NCBI GenBank assembly: GCA_963731105.1
Contig: CAVSUM010000004.1
Span: forward strand, 124,001 to 188,000
Direction of reading: 5' to 3'
Source: RPQJ01 sp963731105
Lineage (GTDB): Bacteria; Pseudomonadota; Gammaproteobacteria; Steroidobacterales; Steroidobacteraceae
DNA length: 64,000 nt
Shown here: positions 55,200-62,782 of the stretch, in pieces
Numbering within the stretch: the first letter of the stretch is position 1
Layout: every line of letters begins with the position of its first letter
Notes under the pieces: generated by a model
What the model saw: the letters and a program-made list of their open reading frames with translations, nothing else
Told to the model about the DNA's origin: nothing
Database searches by the model: none
Translations under genes and position numbers: made by a program

Positions 55200-56643
55200 A
55201 TGCTGATTCCCGTCATCCTCTCCGGCGGCTCCGGCACGCGCCTCTGGCCGCTGTCCCGCGAGCTGTACCCGAAGCAGCTGCTGCCGCTGGTGGGCGAGCA
55301 CACGATGCTGCAGGAAACCGCGCGGCGCGTGGAGGGCATGGCCGACGTCGCACCGCCGATCGTGGTGTGCAACGAGAGCCACCGCTTCATGGTGGCGGAA
55401 CAGTTGCACGCACTGGGGACGGCACCGTCGGCGATCATCCTGGAGCCGGTGGGGCGCAATACGGCGCCGGCGGTGGCGGTGGCGGCGCTGTTCGCTCACC
55501 CCGGCCCTCTCCCGCAAGCGGGAGAGGGAGGAAGAGGATCCGGTGTTGCTGGTGCTGCCGGCGGACCACGTGATCCGCGACGTCGAGGAATTCCGCAAGG
55601 TGGTGCAGGCGGGGCTCGCGGCGGCGAAGGCGGGCAAGCTGGTGACGTTCGGCGTGGTGCCGGACCGGCCCGAGACGGGCTACGGCTACATCCGGCGCGC
55701 GAAGGGCGAGGGGCCGGCGTATCCGGTCGCGGAGTTCGTCGAGAAGCCCGACCACGGCACGGCCGTGCGCTACGTGCAGTCGGGCGAGTATTTCTGGAAC
55801 AGCGGCATGTTCATGTTCCGCGCGCGGACTTACCTCGCCGAGCTGCGCCAGCACGCGCCGGCGATGCTGTCGGCCTGCGAGGACGCGGTCGCCGGTGCGA
55901 AGCGCGACCTCGATTTCACGCGTCTCACGGCCGATGCCTTCGCTGCCTGCCCGAGCGATTCCATCGACTATGCGGTGATGGAAAAGACCAGCGACGCCGT
56001 GGTCGTGCCGCTCGACGCAGGCTGGAGCGACGTGGGCTCGTGGTCGGCGCTGCAGGACGCATTGCCGCGCGACGCGAGCGGCAACGTCACCGCGGGCGAC
56101 GTCATCACCGAGGGCACGACCGGCAGCTACCTGCACGCCACCAGCCGCATGATCGCGGCCGTGGGCCTCAAGGACCACGTGGTGGTCGAGACCAAGGACG
56201 CGGTGCTGGTCGCGCCGCGCGACCGCGTGCAGGACGTCAAGGCGCTGGTCAACCAGCTCAAGGCGCAGGGCCGCTACGAGACCTCGCTGCACCGCGAGGT
56301 GTTCCGTCCCTGGGGCAGCTACGACAGCATCGACAACGGCGAGCGCTTCCAGGTGAAGCGCCTGGTCGTGAAGCCGGGCGCGCAGATGTCGCTGCAGCTG
56401 CATCATCACCGCGCCGAGCACTGGATCGTCGTTTCCGGCACCGCGCGCATCACGCGCGGCGAGGAGACGTTCCTGCTCGGCGAGAACGAGTCGACTTTCA
56501 TCCCGATGGGCACGAAACACCGCATCGAGAACCCGGGCAAGGTGACGCTGCACATCATCGAGGTGCAGTCGGGCAGCTACCTCGGCGAGGACGACATCGT
56601 GCGCTTCGAGGACGTGTACGGACGGGAAGGGACCAGCAAATGA
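55200..56643 (+). CDS. algA: Mannose-1-phosphate guanylyltransferase/mannose-6-phosphate isomerase (frame break at an inserted repeat)
   Basis: About 480 residues, bifunctional. N-terminal nucleotidyltransferase: SGGSGTRLWPLSRELYPKQLL, EPVGRNTAPAVAVAAL, LVLPADHVI, EFVEKPD; C-terminal cupin isomerase: LVVKPGAQMSLQLHHHRAEHWIVVSGTA with metal His residues. At residues 102-112 a CCCTCTCCC hairpin interrupts the loop before LLVLPADHV and the frame changes by +1 there. Either an extra base is an error or the insertion broke the gene. It makes GDP-mannose together with manB. Its stop overlaps the manB ATG. Confidence 0.87.
55505..55528. repeat. CCCTCTCCC hairpin element C4, inside algA
   Basis: Minimal single hairpin CCCTCTCCCGC-AA-GCGGGAGAGGG, flanked by CACCCCGG on the left and GAGGAAGAG on the right. 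Confidence 0.88.
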
Positions 56644-58004
56644 ATCCGATCACCATCAGTGGCTTCAAGGCCTACGACCTGCGCGGTCGCATCCCCAGTG
56701 AACTGAACGAGGACGTCGCCTATCGCATCGGCCGCGCCTATGCGGAGTTCGTCAAGCCGAAGAAGGTGATCGTCGGGCGCGACATCCGCCTCTCGAGCGA
56801 GGAGCTGTGCACTGCGCTCACGCAGGGCCTGCTCGACTCGGGCGTGGACGTCTACGACATCGGCCTGTGCGGCACCGAGGTGGTGTACTTCGCCACGTTC
56901 GCCAAGGAAATGGACGGCGGCATCATGGTCACGGCGAGCCACAACCCGCCGGACTACAACGGCATGAAGTTCGTGCGCGAGGGCTCGCGGCCGATCAGCG
57001 GCGACAACGGCCTGCAGGACATCCGCCGGATCGCCGAGGCCGGCAAGTTCATGCCACCGGCGCGCGCCGGCGAACGCTTCGCCGTCGACATCATGCCGGA
57101 GTACATCGAGCACCTGCTGTCGTACGTCGACCGCGCGAAGCTGAAGCCGCTCAAGGTCGTGGTGCACGCCGGCAACGGCGGTGCCGGCCTGATCATCGAC
57201 AAGCTCGAGCCGTTCCTGCCGTTCAAGTTCGTCAAGGTGCAGCACGAGCCGGACGGCACGTTTCCGCAGGGCGTGCCGAACCCGATGCTGGTGGAGAACC
57301 ACCGCGCGCCGGTCGAGGCGCTCAAGCGCACCGGCGCCGACTGCGCGATCTCCTGGGACGGCGACTACGACCGCTGCTTCCTGTTCGACGAGCACGGCGG
57401 CTTCATCGAGGGCTACTACATCGTGGGCCTGCTGGCCTCGGTGTTCCTGCAGCGCTTCCCGGGCGGCCGCATCGTGCACGACCCGCGGCTCACCTGGAAC
57501 ACGCTCGACATCGTGGCCGCGGGCGGCGGTAAGGCCGTGCAGTCGAAGTCGGGCCACGCGTTCATCAAGCAGGTGATGCGCGAGGTCGATGGCGTGTACG
57601 GCGGCGAGATGAGCGCGCACCATTATTTCCGCGACTTCGCCTACTGCGACAGCGGCATGATCCCGTGGCTGCTGGTGCTGCAGGTCATGAGCGACACCGG
57701 CAAGAGCCTGTCGCAGCTGGTGGGCGAGCGCATGAAGGCCTTCCCGACCAGCGGCGAGATCAACCGCCGCGTATCGGATGCGAAGACGACCATCGCCGCC
57801 GTGCTGGCGAAGTACCAGCCGGGCGCCAAGTCGATCGATTACACAGACGGCGTGAGCGTCGAGTTCGAGCAGTGGCGCTTCAACCTGCGATCGTCGAACA
57901 CTGAGCCGCTGATCCGGCTCAACGTGGAGACGCGGGCCGACGAAGCGCTGCTGCGGGAGAAGACCGCGGAGCTGCTGGCGTTGATCGGTGGCGAACCCGG
58001 TTGA
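56640..58004 (+). CDS. manB: Phosphomannomutase
   Basis: 454 residues. Phosphoserine loop GIMVTASHNPPDYNGMK, metal loop SWDGDYDRCFLFDEHG, sugar loop GGEMSAHHYFRDF and C-terminal phosphate loop FNLRSSNTEPLIRLNVE, in the right order. It converts mannose-6-P to mannose-1-P for algA. Could also act on glucose phosphates, as AlgC does. Start overlaps the algA stop (ATGA), end overlaps the next TTG. Confidence 0.94.
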   Translation: MNPITISGFKAYDLRGRIPSELNEDVAYRIGRAYAEFVKPKKVIVGRDIRLSSEELCTALTQGLLDSGVDVYDIGLCGTEVVYFATFAKEMDGGIMVTASHNPPDYNGMKFVREGSRPISGDNGLQDIRRIAEAGKFMPPARAGERFAVDIMPEYIEHLLSYVDRAKLKPLKVVVHAGNGGAGLIIDKLEPFLPFKFVKVQHEPDGTFPQGVPNPMLVENHRAPVEALKRTGADCAISWDGDYDRCFLFDEHGGFIEGYYIVGLLASVFLQRFPGGRIVHDPRLTWNTLDIVAAGGGKAVQSKSGHAFIKQVMREVDGVYGGEMSAHHYFRDFAYCDSGMIPWLLVLQVMSDTGKSLSQLVGERMKAFPTSGEINRRVSDAKTTIAAVLAKYQPGAKSIDYTDGVSVEFEQWRFNLRSSNTEPLIRLNVETRADEALLREKTAELLALIGGEPG

Positions 58005-58831
58005 GTTTCCGCTGGCTCATCTGGGGGCTCGCCAGCCCGTCGCAGTTGCTGCTCGCCACGACCATGGCGGGCACGCTGCTGGTGCTCGCCACCAGTGGTC
58101 GTGCGGGGCCGCCGTCGCGCTGGTTGCGGATCGGGCGGCGCCTCACGCTGATCGGCGGCATCGGGCTGTTGCTGTTCGGGCTGCTGCCCGTCTCGCATTA
58201 CCTGGCGCACGCGCTCGAAGCGCGGTTTCCGGTGCCATCACTCCCCGGCAAGGTCGACGGGATCATCCTGCTGGCCGGCTCGGAGCGCCCTGCCGTGTCA
58301 CAGGAGTACGGTGAGCCGCAGATCGGCTCGCACGGCAGCCGCTACATCACGGCGCTGAGGCTCGCGTTTCGCCATCCGTCGGCGCAGCTCGTTTTCACCG
58401 GCGGCGCGCGCGAGGAGCCCGGCAAGGGTCCACTCGAGACGCAGGCCGCCGTGGCGGCGGCGATCCTGGGCCAGGTTGGCCTCGACTCGGCGCGCATCGT
58501 GTTCGATGAGCAGTCGCGCGACACCTGTGATCACCCGCGCAATGTGCAGGCCCTGGTGCAGCCGCGTCCGGGCGAGACGTGGGTGGTGGTCACCTCGGCG
58601 ATGCACATGCCGCGCACGGTGGCCTGCTTCCGCGCGGCGGGTTGGGGCGACGTGATTCCGTACCCCACAGATTTCAAGGTGGTGCTCGAGGGGCTCGACA
58701 ACAGCGATCTTCAGGTCGCCGACAACCTCGCCTTGCTCGACGCCGCGCTGCACGAGTGGATCGGGCTCGTGTTTTACCGACTGTCGGGGCGTACCCAGGA
58801 GTTGTTGCCAGCGCCGGTCTCCGGACGCTGA
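58001..58831 (+). CDS. YdcF/ElyC-like DUF218 membrane protein
   Basis: 276 residues from a TTG overlapping the manB stop. Two N-terminal helices (LLLATTMAGTLLVLATSG and LIGGIGLLLFGLLPVSHYLA), then a periplasmic DUF218 domain: DGIILLAGSERPAVSQEYG, ALRLAFRHPSAQLVFTGGA, DEQSRDTCDHPRNVQALV and VVVTSAMHMPRTVACFRAAGW. Proteins of this family (ElyC, SanA) act in envelope or polysaccharide metabolism; exact role unknown. Co-transcription with algA-manB supports an envelope role. Confidence 0.85.
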   Translation: MSFRWLIWGLASPSQLLLATTMAGTLLVLATSGRAGPPSRWLRIGRRLTLIGGIGLLLFGLLPVSHYLAHALEARFPVPSLPGKVDGIILLAGSERPAVSQEYGEPQIGSHGSRYITALRLAFRHPSAQLVFTGGAREEPGKGPLETQAAVAAAILGQVGLDSARIVFDEQSRDTCDHPRNVQALVQPRPGETWVVVTSAMHMPRTVACFRAAGWGDVIPYPTDFKVVLEGLDNSDLQVADNLALLDAALHEWIGLVFYRLSGRTQELLPAPVSGR

Positions 58832-58866
58832 CGCCGAGGAGGGCAGCAAAATCCGGGGGGCAGCGT

Positions 58867-58986
58867 GGGGTGTCTCCTCCCCGGAGCCATGCGCACAGCT
58901 CGTGCGCACGGAGAATGCGCACGATCGTGCACCTGGAGCGTGCGCACGCCGCGTGCGCATGTGGCGGCAGAGGAAGTACCCGCCCC
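58867..58986. repeat. Palindromic element D2 (TGCGCAC dyads)
   Basis: Second copy of D1: CATGCGCACAGCTCGTGCGC at the left, ATGCGCACGATCGTGCACC in the middle and CGTGCGCACGCCGCGTGCGC at the right, with GGGGTG/CGCCCC outer ends. The left dyad is identical to D1 over more than 20 bases; outer flanks differ. It ends 38 bases before the tRNA-Val promoter -35. Confidence 0.88.
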
Positions 58987-59024
58987 AGCCTCCCGGGCAG
59001 GGCGGCCACAGCGATTGCGACCGC

Positions 59025-59053
59025 TTGCGGGTCTGGGGGCGGCCCCCTAAACT
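59025..59053 (+). promoter_or_regulatory. Probable promoter of tRNA-Val
   Basis: -35 TTGCGG (59025-59030), 17-base spacer, -10 TAAACT (59048-59053). The tRNA starts 15 bases after the -10, preceded by a GC-rich stretch typical of stable-RNA promoters. Confidence 0.5.
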
Positions 59054-59068
59054 ACGCGACCTTCGAAT

Positions 59069-59143
59069 GGGCGGTTAGCTCAGCGGTAGAGCACTGCTTT
59101 CACACGGCAGGGGTCGATGGTTCGATCCCATCACCGCCCACCA
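59069..59143 (+). tRNA. tRNA-Val (CAC anticodon)
   Basis: Acceptor GGGCGGT pairs with ACCGCCC, D arm TTAGCTCAGCGGTAGAGC, anticodon loop TTCACAC with anticodon CAC, T loop GGTTCGATCCC, and encoded CCA. Confidence 0.95.
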
Positions 59144-59150
59144 GAACCCG

Positions 59151-59180
59151 ACGCCGGCCTCGTGCCGGCGTTCGACTTTT
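59151..59180 (+). terminator. Terminator after tRNA-Val
   Basis: Hairpin CGCCGGC-CTCGT-GCCGGCG followed by TTCGACTTTTG. Confidence 0.65.
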
Positions 59181-59214
59181 GAAAGCCTGTCGAGCTAGCG
59201 GCGCCCGCATGCTA

Positions 59215-59231
59215 ATATGATCCAATCATAT
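59215..59231. promoter_or_regulatory. Inverted-repeat operator of the CopG/MazF-like module
   Basis: Perfect dyad ATATGAT-CCA-ATCATAT, 15 bases before the ATG of the antitoxin. A further partial dyad GATCGTATCGATC follows up to the start codon. This fits autoregulation by a ribbon-helix-helix protein. Confidence 0.55.
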
Positions 59232-59246
59232 CGGATCGTATCGATC

Positions 59247-59522
59247 ATGAGTTCCAACGAGCGCTACAAGGCATTTTCCGTGACCGTGCCGCCGCAGATC
59301 GAGCGGCAACTCGAGCAACTCTGTTCGACCGAGTCGCGATCGCGCTCCGAGGTCGTTCGTGAGGCTTTGCGCCTGTACTTCAGCACGCGCGCTGCGGCCG
59401 GTCTGTCCATGACGATGGTTATGCCCGCCGGCGTGCAGGATCGCGCATCTGCCGATTTCGGTGCGTTCGACGAATGGGGCAGCGAACTCGATCGAGCCTA
59501 TGACGTCCTCGCCGGAAGATAG
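59247..59522 (+). CDS. CopG/ribbon-helix-helix antitoxin
   Basis: 91 residues. YKAFSVTVPPQIERQLEQLCSTESRSRSEVVREALRLYF is a ribbon-helix-helix domain; the C-terminal acidic tail (FGAFDEWGSELDRAYDVLAGR) would wrap the toxin. Starts at the ATG at 59247 after a dyad; an upstream frame from 59217 runs through the operator. Overlaps the toxin by 23 bases. Confidence 0.82.
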   Translation: MSSNERYKAFSVTVPPQIERQLEQLCSTESRSRSEVVREALRLYFSTRAAAGLSMTMVMPAGVQDRASADFGAFDEWGSELDRAYDVLAGR

Positions 59523-59871
59523 ATTTGCGGCCTGGGACGTGGTCCTGGTGCCGTTCCCGTACACAGAGCGCGCCCATGCGAAGGTTCGTCCTGCCGTCGT
59601 TGTGTCGACTGCAGCATTGGCATCTGCGACCGGCCTGCACTACGTCGCCATGATCACCAACGCCGCCCACCGGCCGTGGGTGGGAGATGTCGCCATCAGC
59701 GATCTTGACGGGGCTGGGTTGCCGGTCGCATCCGTCGTGCGTCCGGCCAAGATCGCGACCATCGACCAGCAGGCATTGATCCGCAGGATCGGCTCGCTAC
59801 CCAAAGCGGACCGCACACGGGTCGCCGCATCCATCCGCAAGTTCCTGGCATTTCGCATCGAGGCATCATGA
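59500..59871 (+). CDS. MazF/PemK-like endoribonuclease toxin
   Basis: 123 residues. The family block DVVLVPFPYTERAHAKVRPAVVVST, then VAMITNAAHRPWVGDVAI, AGLPVASVVRPAKIATIDQQALIRRIGSL, typical of MazF/PemK mRNA interferases with the conserved Pro/Phe and Arg-Pro. The stop overlaps the gltX ATG by four bases, so the essential gene gltX may be translated from the toxin transcript. Confidence 0.83.
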   Translation: MTSSPEDRFAAWDVVLVPFPYTERAHAKVRPAVVVSTAALASATGLHYVAMITNAAHRPWVGDVAISDLDGAGLPVASVVRPAKIATIDQQALIRRIGSLPKADRTRVAASIRKFLAFRIEAS

Positions 59872-61294
59872 CCGTCCGCACCCGCTTCGCCCCGAGTCCC
59901 ACCGGCATGCTGCACATCGGCGGCGTGCGCACGGCGCTGTTCTGCTGGCTCTACGCGCGCCGTCACGGCGGCACGTTCATCCTGCGCATCGAAGACACCG
60001 ACCGCGAGCGCTCCACCCCCGAGGCGCTGACGGCGATCCTCGACGGCATGAAGTGGCTCGGACTCGACCACGACGAGGGGCCGTTCTACCAGTCGCAGCG
60101 CATGGATCGTTACACGGAAGTGATCGACCAGTTCCTGCGCGACGGCAAGGCGTACCACTGCTACTGCTCGAAAGAAGAGCTCGACGAGCTGCGCGCCGGC
60201 CAGATGGCGCGCAAGGAAAAGCCGCGCTACGACGGCCGTTGCCGGCATCGCAAGGAGCCGGTGCCGGGCGTCAATCCGGTGGTGCGCTTCCGCAACCCGG
60301 ACGAGGGCCAGGTGGTCGTCAACGACGTGGTGCACGGCCCGATCACGTTCGACAGCAGCGAGCTCGACGACCTGATCATCGCGCGCTCGGACGGCACGCC
60401 CACCTACAACTTCTGCGTGGTGGTCGACGACTACGACATGCAGGTCACGCACGTGATCCGCGGCGACGACCACATCAACAACACGCCGCGGCAGATCAAC
60501 ATGCTGCGCGCGCTCGGCGTCGAGCCGCCGCTGTACGCGCACGTGCCGATGATCCTCGGGCCCGACGGCGCGAAGCTCTCCAAGCGCCACGGCGCAGTGA
60601 GCGTGCTGCAGTATCGCGACGATGGCTTCCTGCCCGAGGGACTGCTCAACTACCTCGGCCGCCTGGGCTGGTCGTACGGCGACCAGGAAATCTTCTCGCT
60701 CGAGGAGATGACGCAGCTGTTCGACATCCACGACGTGAACAAGTCCGCCTCGGCGCTCAACGTCGACAAGATGCTGTGGACCAACCAGCAGCACATGCTG
60801 CGCTCGACGCCGGAGCACCTGGCGAAGTACCTGCGGCCCGCAGCTCGAGGCGCTGGGCCTCGTCGGCAGACGACATGGCGAAGGTGGCGGCGGTGGCAAA
60901 GGCGCAGCAGGAGCGCGCCAAGACGCTGAAGGAGATGGCCGCCAACAGCGTGTTCTTCTTCCGCGACGTCACGGCCTACGACGAGAAGGCGGCGGCGAAG
61001 AATCTCAACGCCGAGACCGCGCCGATCCTCGTGGCGGTGCGCGCCAGACTGGCCGCGCTGCCCGAGTGGCGCGCGCCGGCGATCCACGAGTCGATCATGG
61101 CCGTGGCGGCGGAGCAGGGCGTGGGGCTCGGCAAGGTCGCGCAGCCAATCCGCGTCGCGGTGTCGGGCGGCACCGTGTCGCCGCCGATCGACGTCACTCT
61201 CGAGATCCTCGGCCGCGAGACCACGCTGGCCCGCCTGAACCGCGCCTCCGAAGTGGCGTCCCCACGGGGATTCGAACCCCGGTCGCAACCGTGA
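59868..61294 (+). CDS. gltX: Glutamyl-tRNA synthetase (two frame breaks)
   Basis: About 475 residues. Class I signatures: FAPSPTGMLHIGGVRTALFCWLYARRHGG with the HIGH-like HIGG, and KLSKRHG for KMSKS. Anticodon-binding helical domain at the C-terminus. Two extra bases at about 60842 and 60876 shift the frame; restored, KYLRPQLEALGLVGDDMAKVAAVAKAQQERAKTLKE reads smoothly. The 3' end runs 41 bases into the tRNA-Glu gene on the other strand, giving a tail SPRGFEPRSQP; the true C-terminus may be shorter. Confidence 0.9.
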
Positions 61295-61329
61295 AAGGGT
61301 TGTGTCCTAGGCCTCTAGACGATGGGGAC
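61254..61329 (-). tRNA. tRNA-Glu (TTC anticodon)
   Basis: Acceptor GTCCCCA pairs with TGGGGAC before G-CCA; anticodon stem CAACC/GGTTG with loop CTTTCAC, anticodon TTC; T loop GGTTCGAATCC. It overlaps the 3' end of gltX in antisense. Second gene of a tRNA-Ala/tRNA-Glu transcript. Confidence 0.96.
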
Positions 61330-61348
61330 GCGAGGAGGCAGAAAACCG

Positions 61349-61424
61349 TGGTGGAGCCAGACGGGATCGAACCGTCGACCTCCTGCATGCCATGCAGGCG
61401 CTCTCCCAGCTGAGCTATGGCCCC
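61349..61424 (-). tRNA. tRNA-Ala (GGC anticodon)
   Basis: Acceptor GGGGCCA pairs with TGGCTCC before A-CCA; anticodon stem CCTGC/GCAGG, loop ATGGCAT, anticodon GGC; T loop GGTTCGATCCC. First gene of the two-tRNA unit, 19 bases upstream of tRNA-Glu. Confidence 0.96.
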
Positions 61425-61438
61425 ACGGAAGGGCGCGA

Positions 61439-61467
61439 AGTGTGGGGTAGGCGCCCGGCATTGTCAA
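61439..61467 (-). promoter_or_regulatory. Promoter of the tRNA-Ala/tRNA-Glu unit
   Basis: On the minus strand a perfect -35 TTGACA (61462-61467), 17-base spacer, -10 CACACT (61439-61444), 14 bases before the tRNA-Ala 5' end. Confidence 0.6.
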
Positions 61468-61563
61468 ACACGCGGCCTTCTGGCCCGAAATGGTGTCGGC
61501 GGAACTTACGTTTGACAATAACAAATGTGTCGTAACTCTATAAAATATAACGAATTCTCACTT

Positions 61564-61579
61564 TGGCCCGCCGTTTGCA
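61564..61579 (+). promoter_or_regulatory. Sigma-54-type (RpoN) promoter of the PEP-CTERM gene
   Basis: TGGCCCGCCGTTTGCA matches the -24/-12 consensus TGGCAC-N5-TTGCA at all but one base, with the invariant GG and GC correctly spaced. It lies 78 bases before the ATG. Upstream is a 60-base AT-rich stretch, unusual in this GC-rich window, where an activator could bind. A TTGACA at 61512 without a well-spaced -10 is the weaker alternative. Confidence 0.65.
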
Positions 61580-61657
61580 TATTAACCAGTGGGGGACCGT
61601 GCAACGGTTTGATGGCGCCCGGTATCAAGGGAAGGGGGCTGCCAGGAGATATGGAAG

Positions 61658-62617
61658 ATGAAGTCCGCGTCGATTTTGACCCCCGTCATCGCAGCCCTGA
61701 CGATTGCCGCGTCGCCCGACGTCCAGGCCGTCACCATCCGTACCGACCTCGACGCCGATACCAAGGCCCGTCTCGAGCTCGTCGAGCGCTTGCGTGCCAG
61801 CCGCGGCCTGCGCTATTTCAACCGCACGGCCCCGATGCCGGACGCGGTGGTGATCCAGGCGCCGACCGTCACGCTGACCGCGAACGCTTTCCCTCAGGCG
61901 CCGGCTCCTGCTCCGGCAGCTGCCGTCAACTGCATTCCGGCGTCGATCGTGGCGCCAGCTGCCCTGCCGCCTGCGCCGCCGTCGGTGCAGCAGTCCACGA
62001 GCTACCAGCAGAGCATGGTCGCGGGCTCAGTCGGAACCGCGCCCGCCCGCAGCCTGATGTCGCGCGTTAGCGGTTCGGCTGCCAGCGGTGCCCGCGGGCA
62101 GATCCTGCAGTCGCTGTTTGACGCCCGCTCGCTGCGAATTTACGGCGTCGGCGCCGGCACGGCCCCGGTCATCACGGTCACCCCCGTCGTGACGATGACG
62201 CAGGCGCCGGCCCCGGCACCCTCGTCGGCCGGCGCGCCCGTTTGTGCCCCGGCCCAGCAGACGGCGGCCAAGCCCTCGTCGCAGGACGGTCCAGACGCCG
62301 GAGGCAACCTCGGCACCGACAGCAACGCCGGCAACGGAGGCAGCGCTCCAGGTTCGGACAACCCGTTCCTGGCTGATGGCCTGATCCCGTCGTTCAACCC
62401 CAGCCTTGCCGACCTGGCGGACATCGCTGGCCGCCAGTCGCTGGACGGCGCGGTGGGTGATGAGGAAGGCGGTGACGGCGGCCAGGGCGGGAGCCCGATC
62501 TTCGCGGCCGGGGCCCTCAATGCAACTCCGAACTCGGTGCCTGAGCCTGGCTCGCTCGCACTGCTCGGCCTGGGCCTGTTCGGCCTCGGCGCGGTCCGCC
62601 GGCGTCGTCCCGCCTGA
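61658..62617 (+). CDS. PEP-CTERM sorting-domain protein, unknown function
   Basis: 319 residues. Signal peptide ILTPVIAALTIAASPDVQA. Long low-complexity Pro/Ala/Ser/Thr/Gly middle with two Cys (VNCIPAS and APVCAPA), then a Gly/Asp-rich stretch. The C-terminus SVPEPGSLALLGLGLFGLGAVRRRRPA in outline is the PEP-CTERM signal: VPEP, hydrophobic helix, Arg cluster, cleaved by exosortase (XrtA). Probably a surface or matrix protein. It is preceded by a sigma-54-like promoter and followed by a terminator and an XrtA-linked glycosyltransferase gene. Confidence 0.85.
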   Translation: MKSASILTPVIAALTIAASPDVQAVTIRTDLDADTKARLELVERLRASRGLRYFNRTAPMPDAVVIQAPTVTLTANAFPQAPAPAPAAAVNCIPASIVAPAALPPAPPSVQQSTSYQQSMVAGSVGTAPARSLMSRVSGSAASGARGQILQSLFDARSLRIYGVGAGTAPVITVTPVVTMTQAPAPAPSSAGAPVCAPAQQTAAKPSSQDGPDAGGNLGTDSNAGNGGSAPGSDNPFLADGLIPSFNPSLADLADIAGRQSLDGAVGDEEGGDGGQGGSPIFAAGALNATPNSVPEPGSLALLGLGLFGLGAVRRRRPA

Positions 62618-62643
62618 ATCCAGGCAATCCGCTGACCCTGTGA

Positions 62644-62672
62644 CAGGAACCCCGGCTCGTCCGGGGTTCCTG
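62644..62672 (+). terminator. Terminator after the PEP-CTERM gene
   Basis: Stem CAGGAACCCCGG/CCGGGGTTCCTG with loop CTCGT, followed by CTTTGGGG, 27 bases after the stop. The T-run is short, so strength is uncertain. Confidence 0.6.
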
Positions 62673-62782
62673 CTTTGGGGACTGTCCCCTCCGGCCCCTC
62701 CGGGCGTGAGTTGCATCACGGGCGAGCCGGGGCCCAACCGGTAGATTCGCAACTGGCCGCCGTTCCTGAAAAAATAACCGCA

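Noticed and set aside
61512..61544. Sigma-70 promoter TTGACA...TATAAA before the PEP-CTERM gene
   Set aside because: The spacer would be 21 bases, too long; the sigma-54 match downstream is much better placed.
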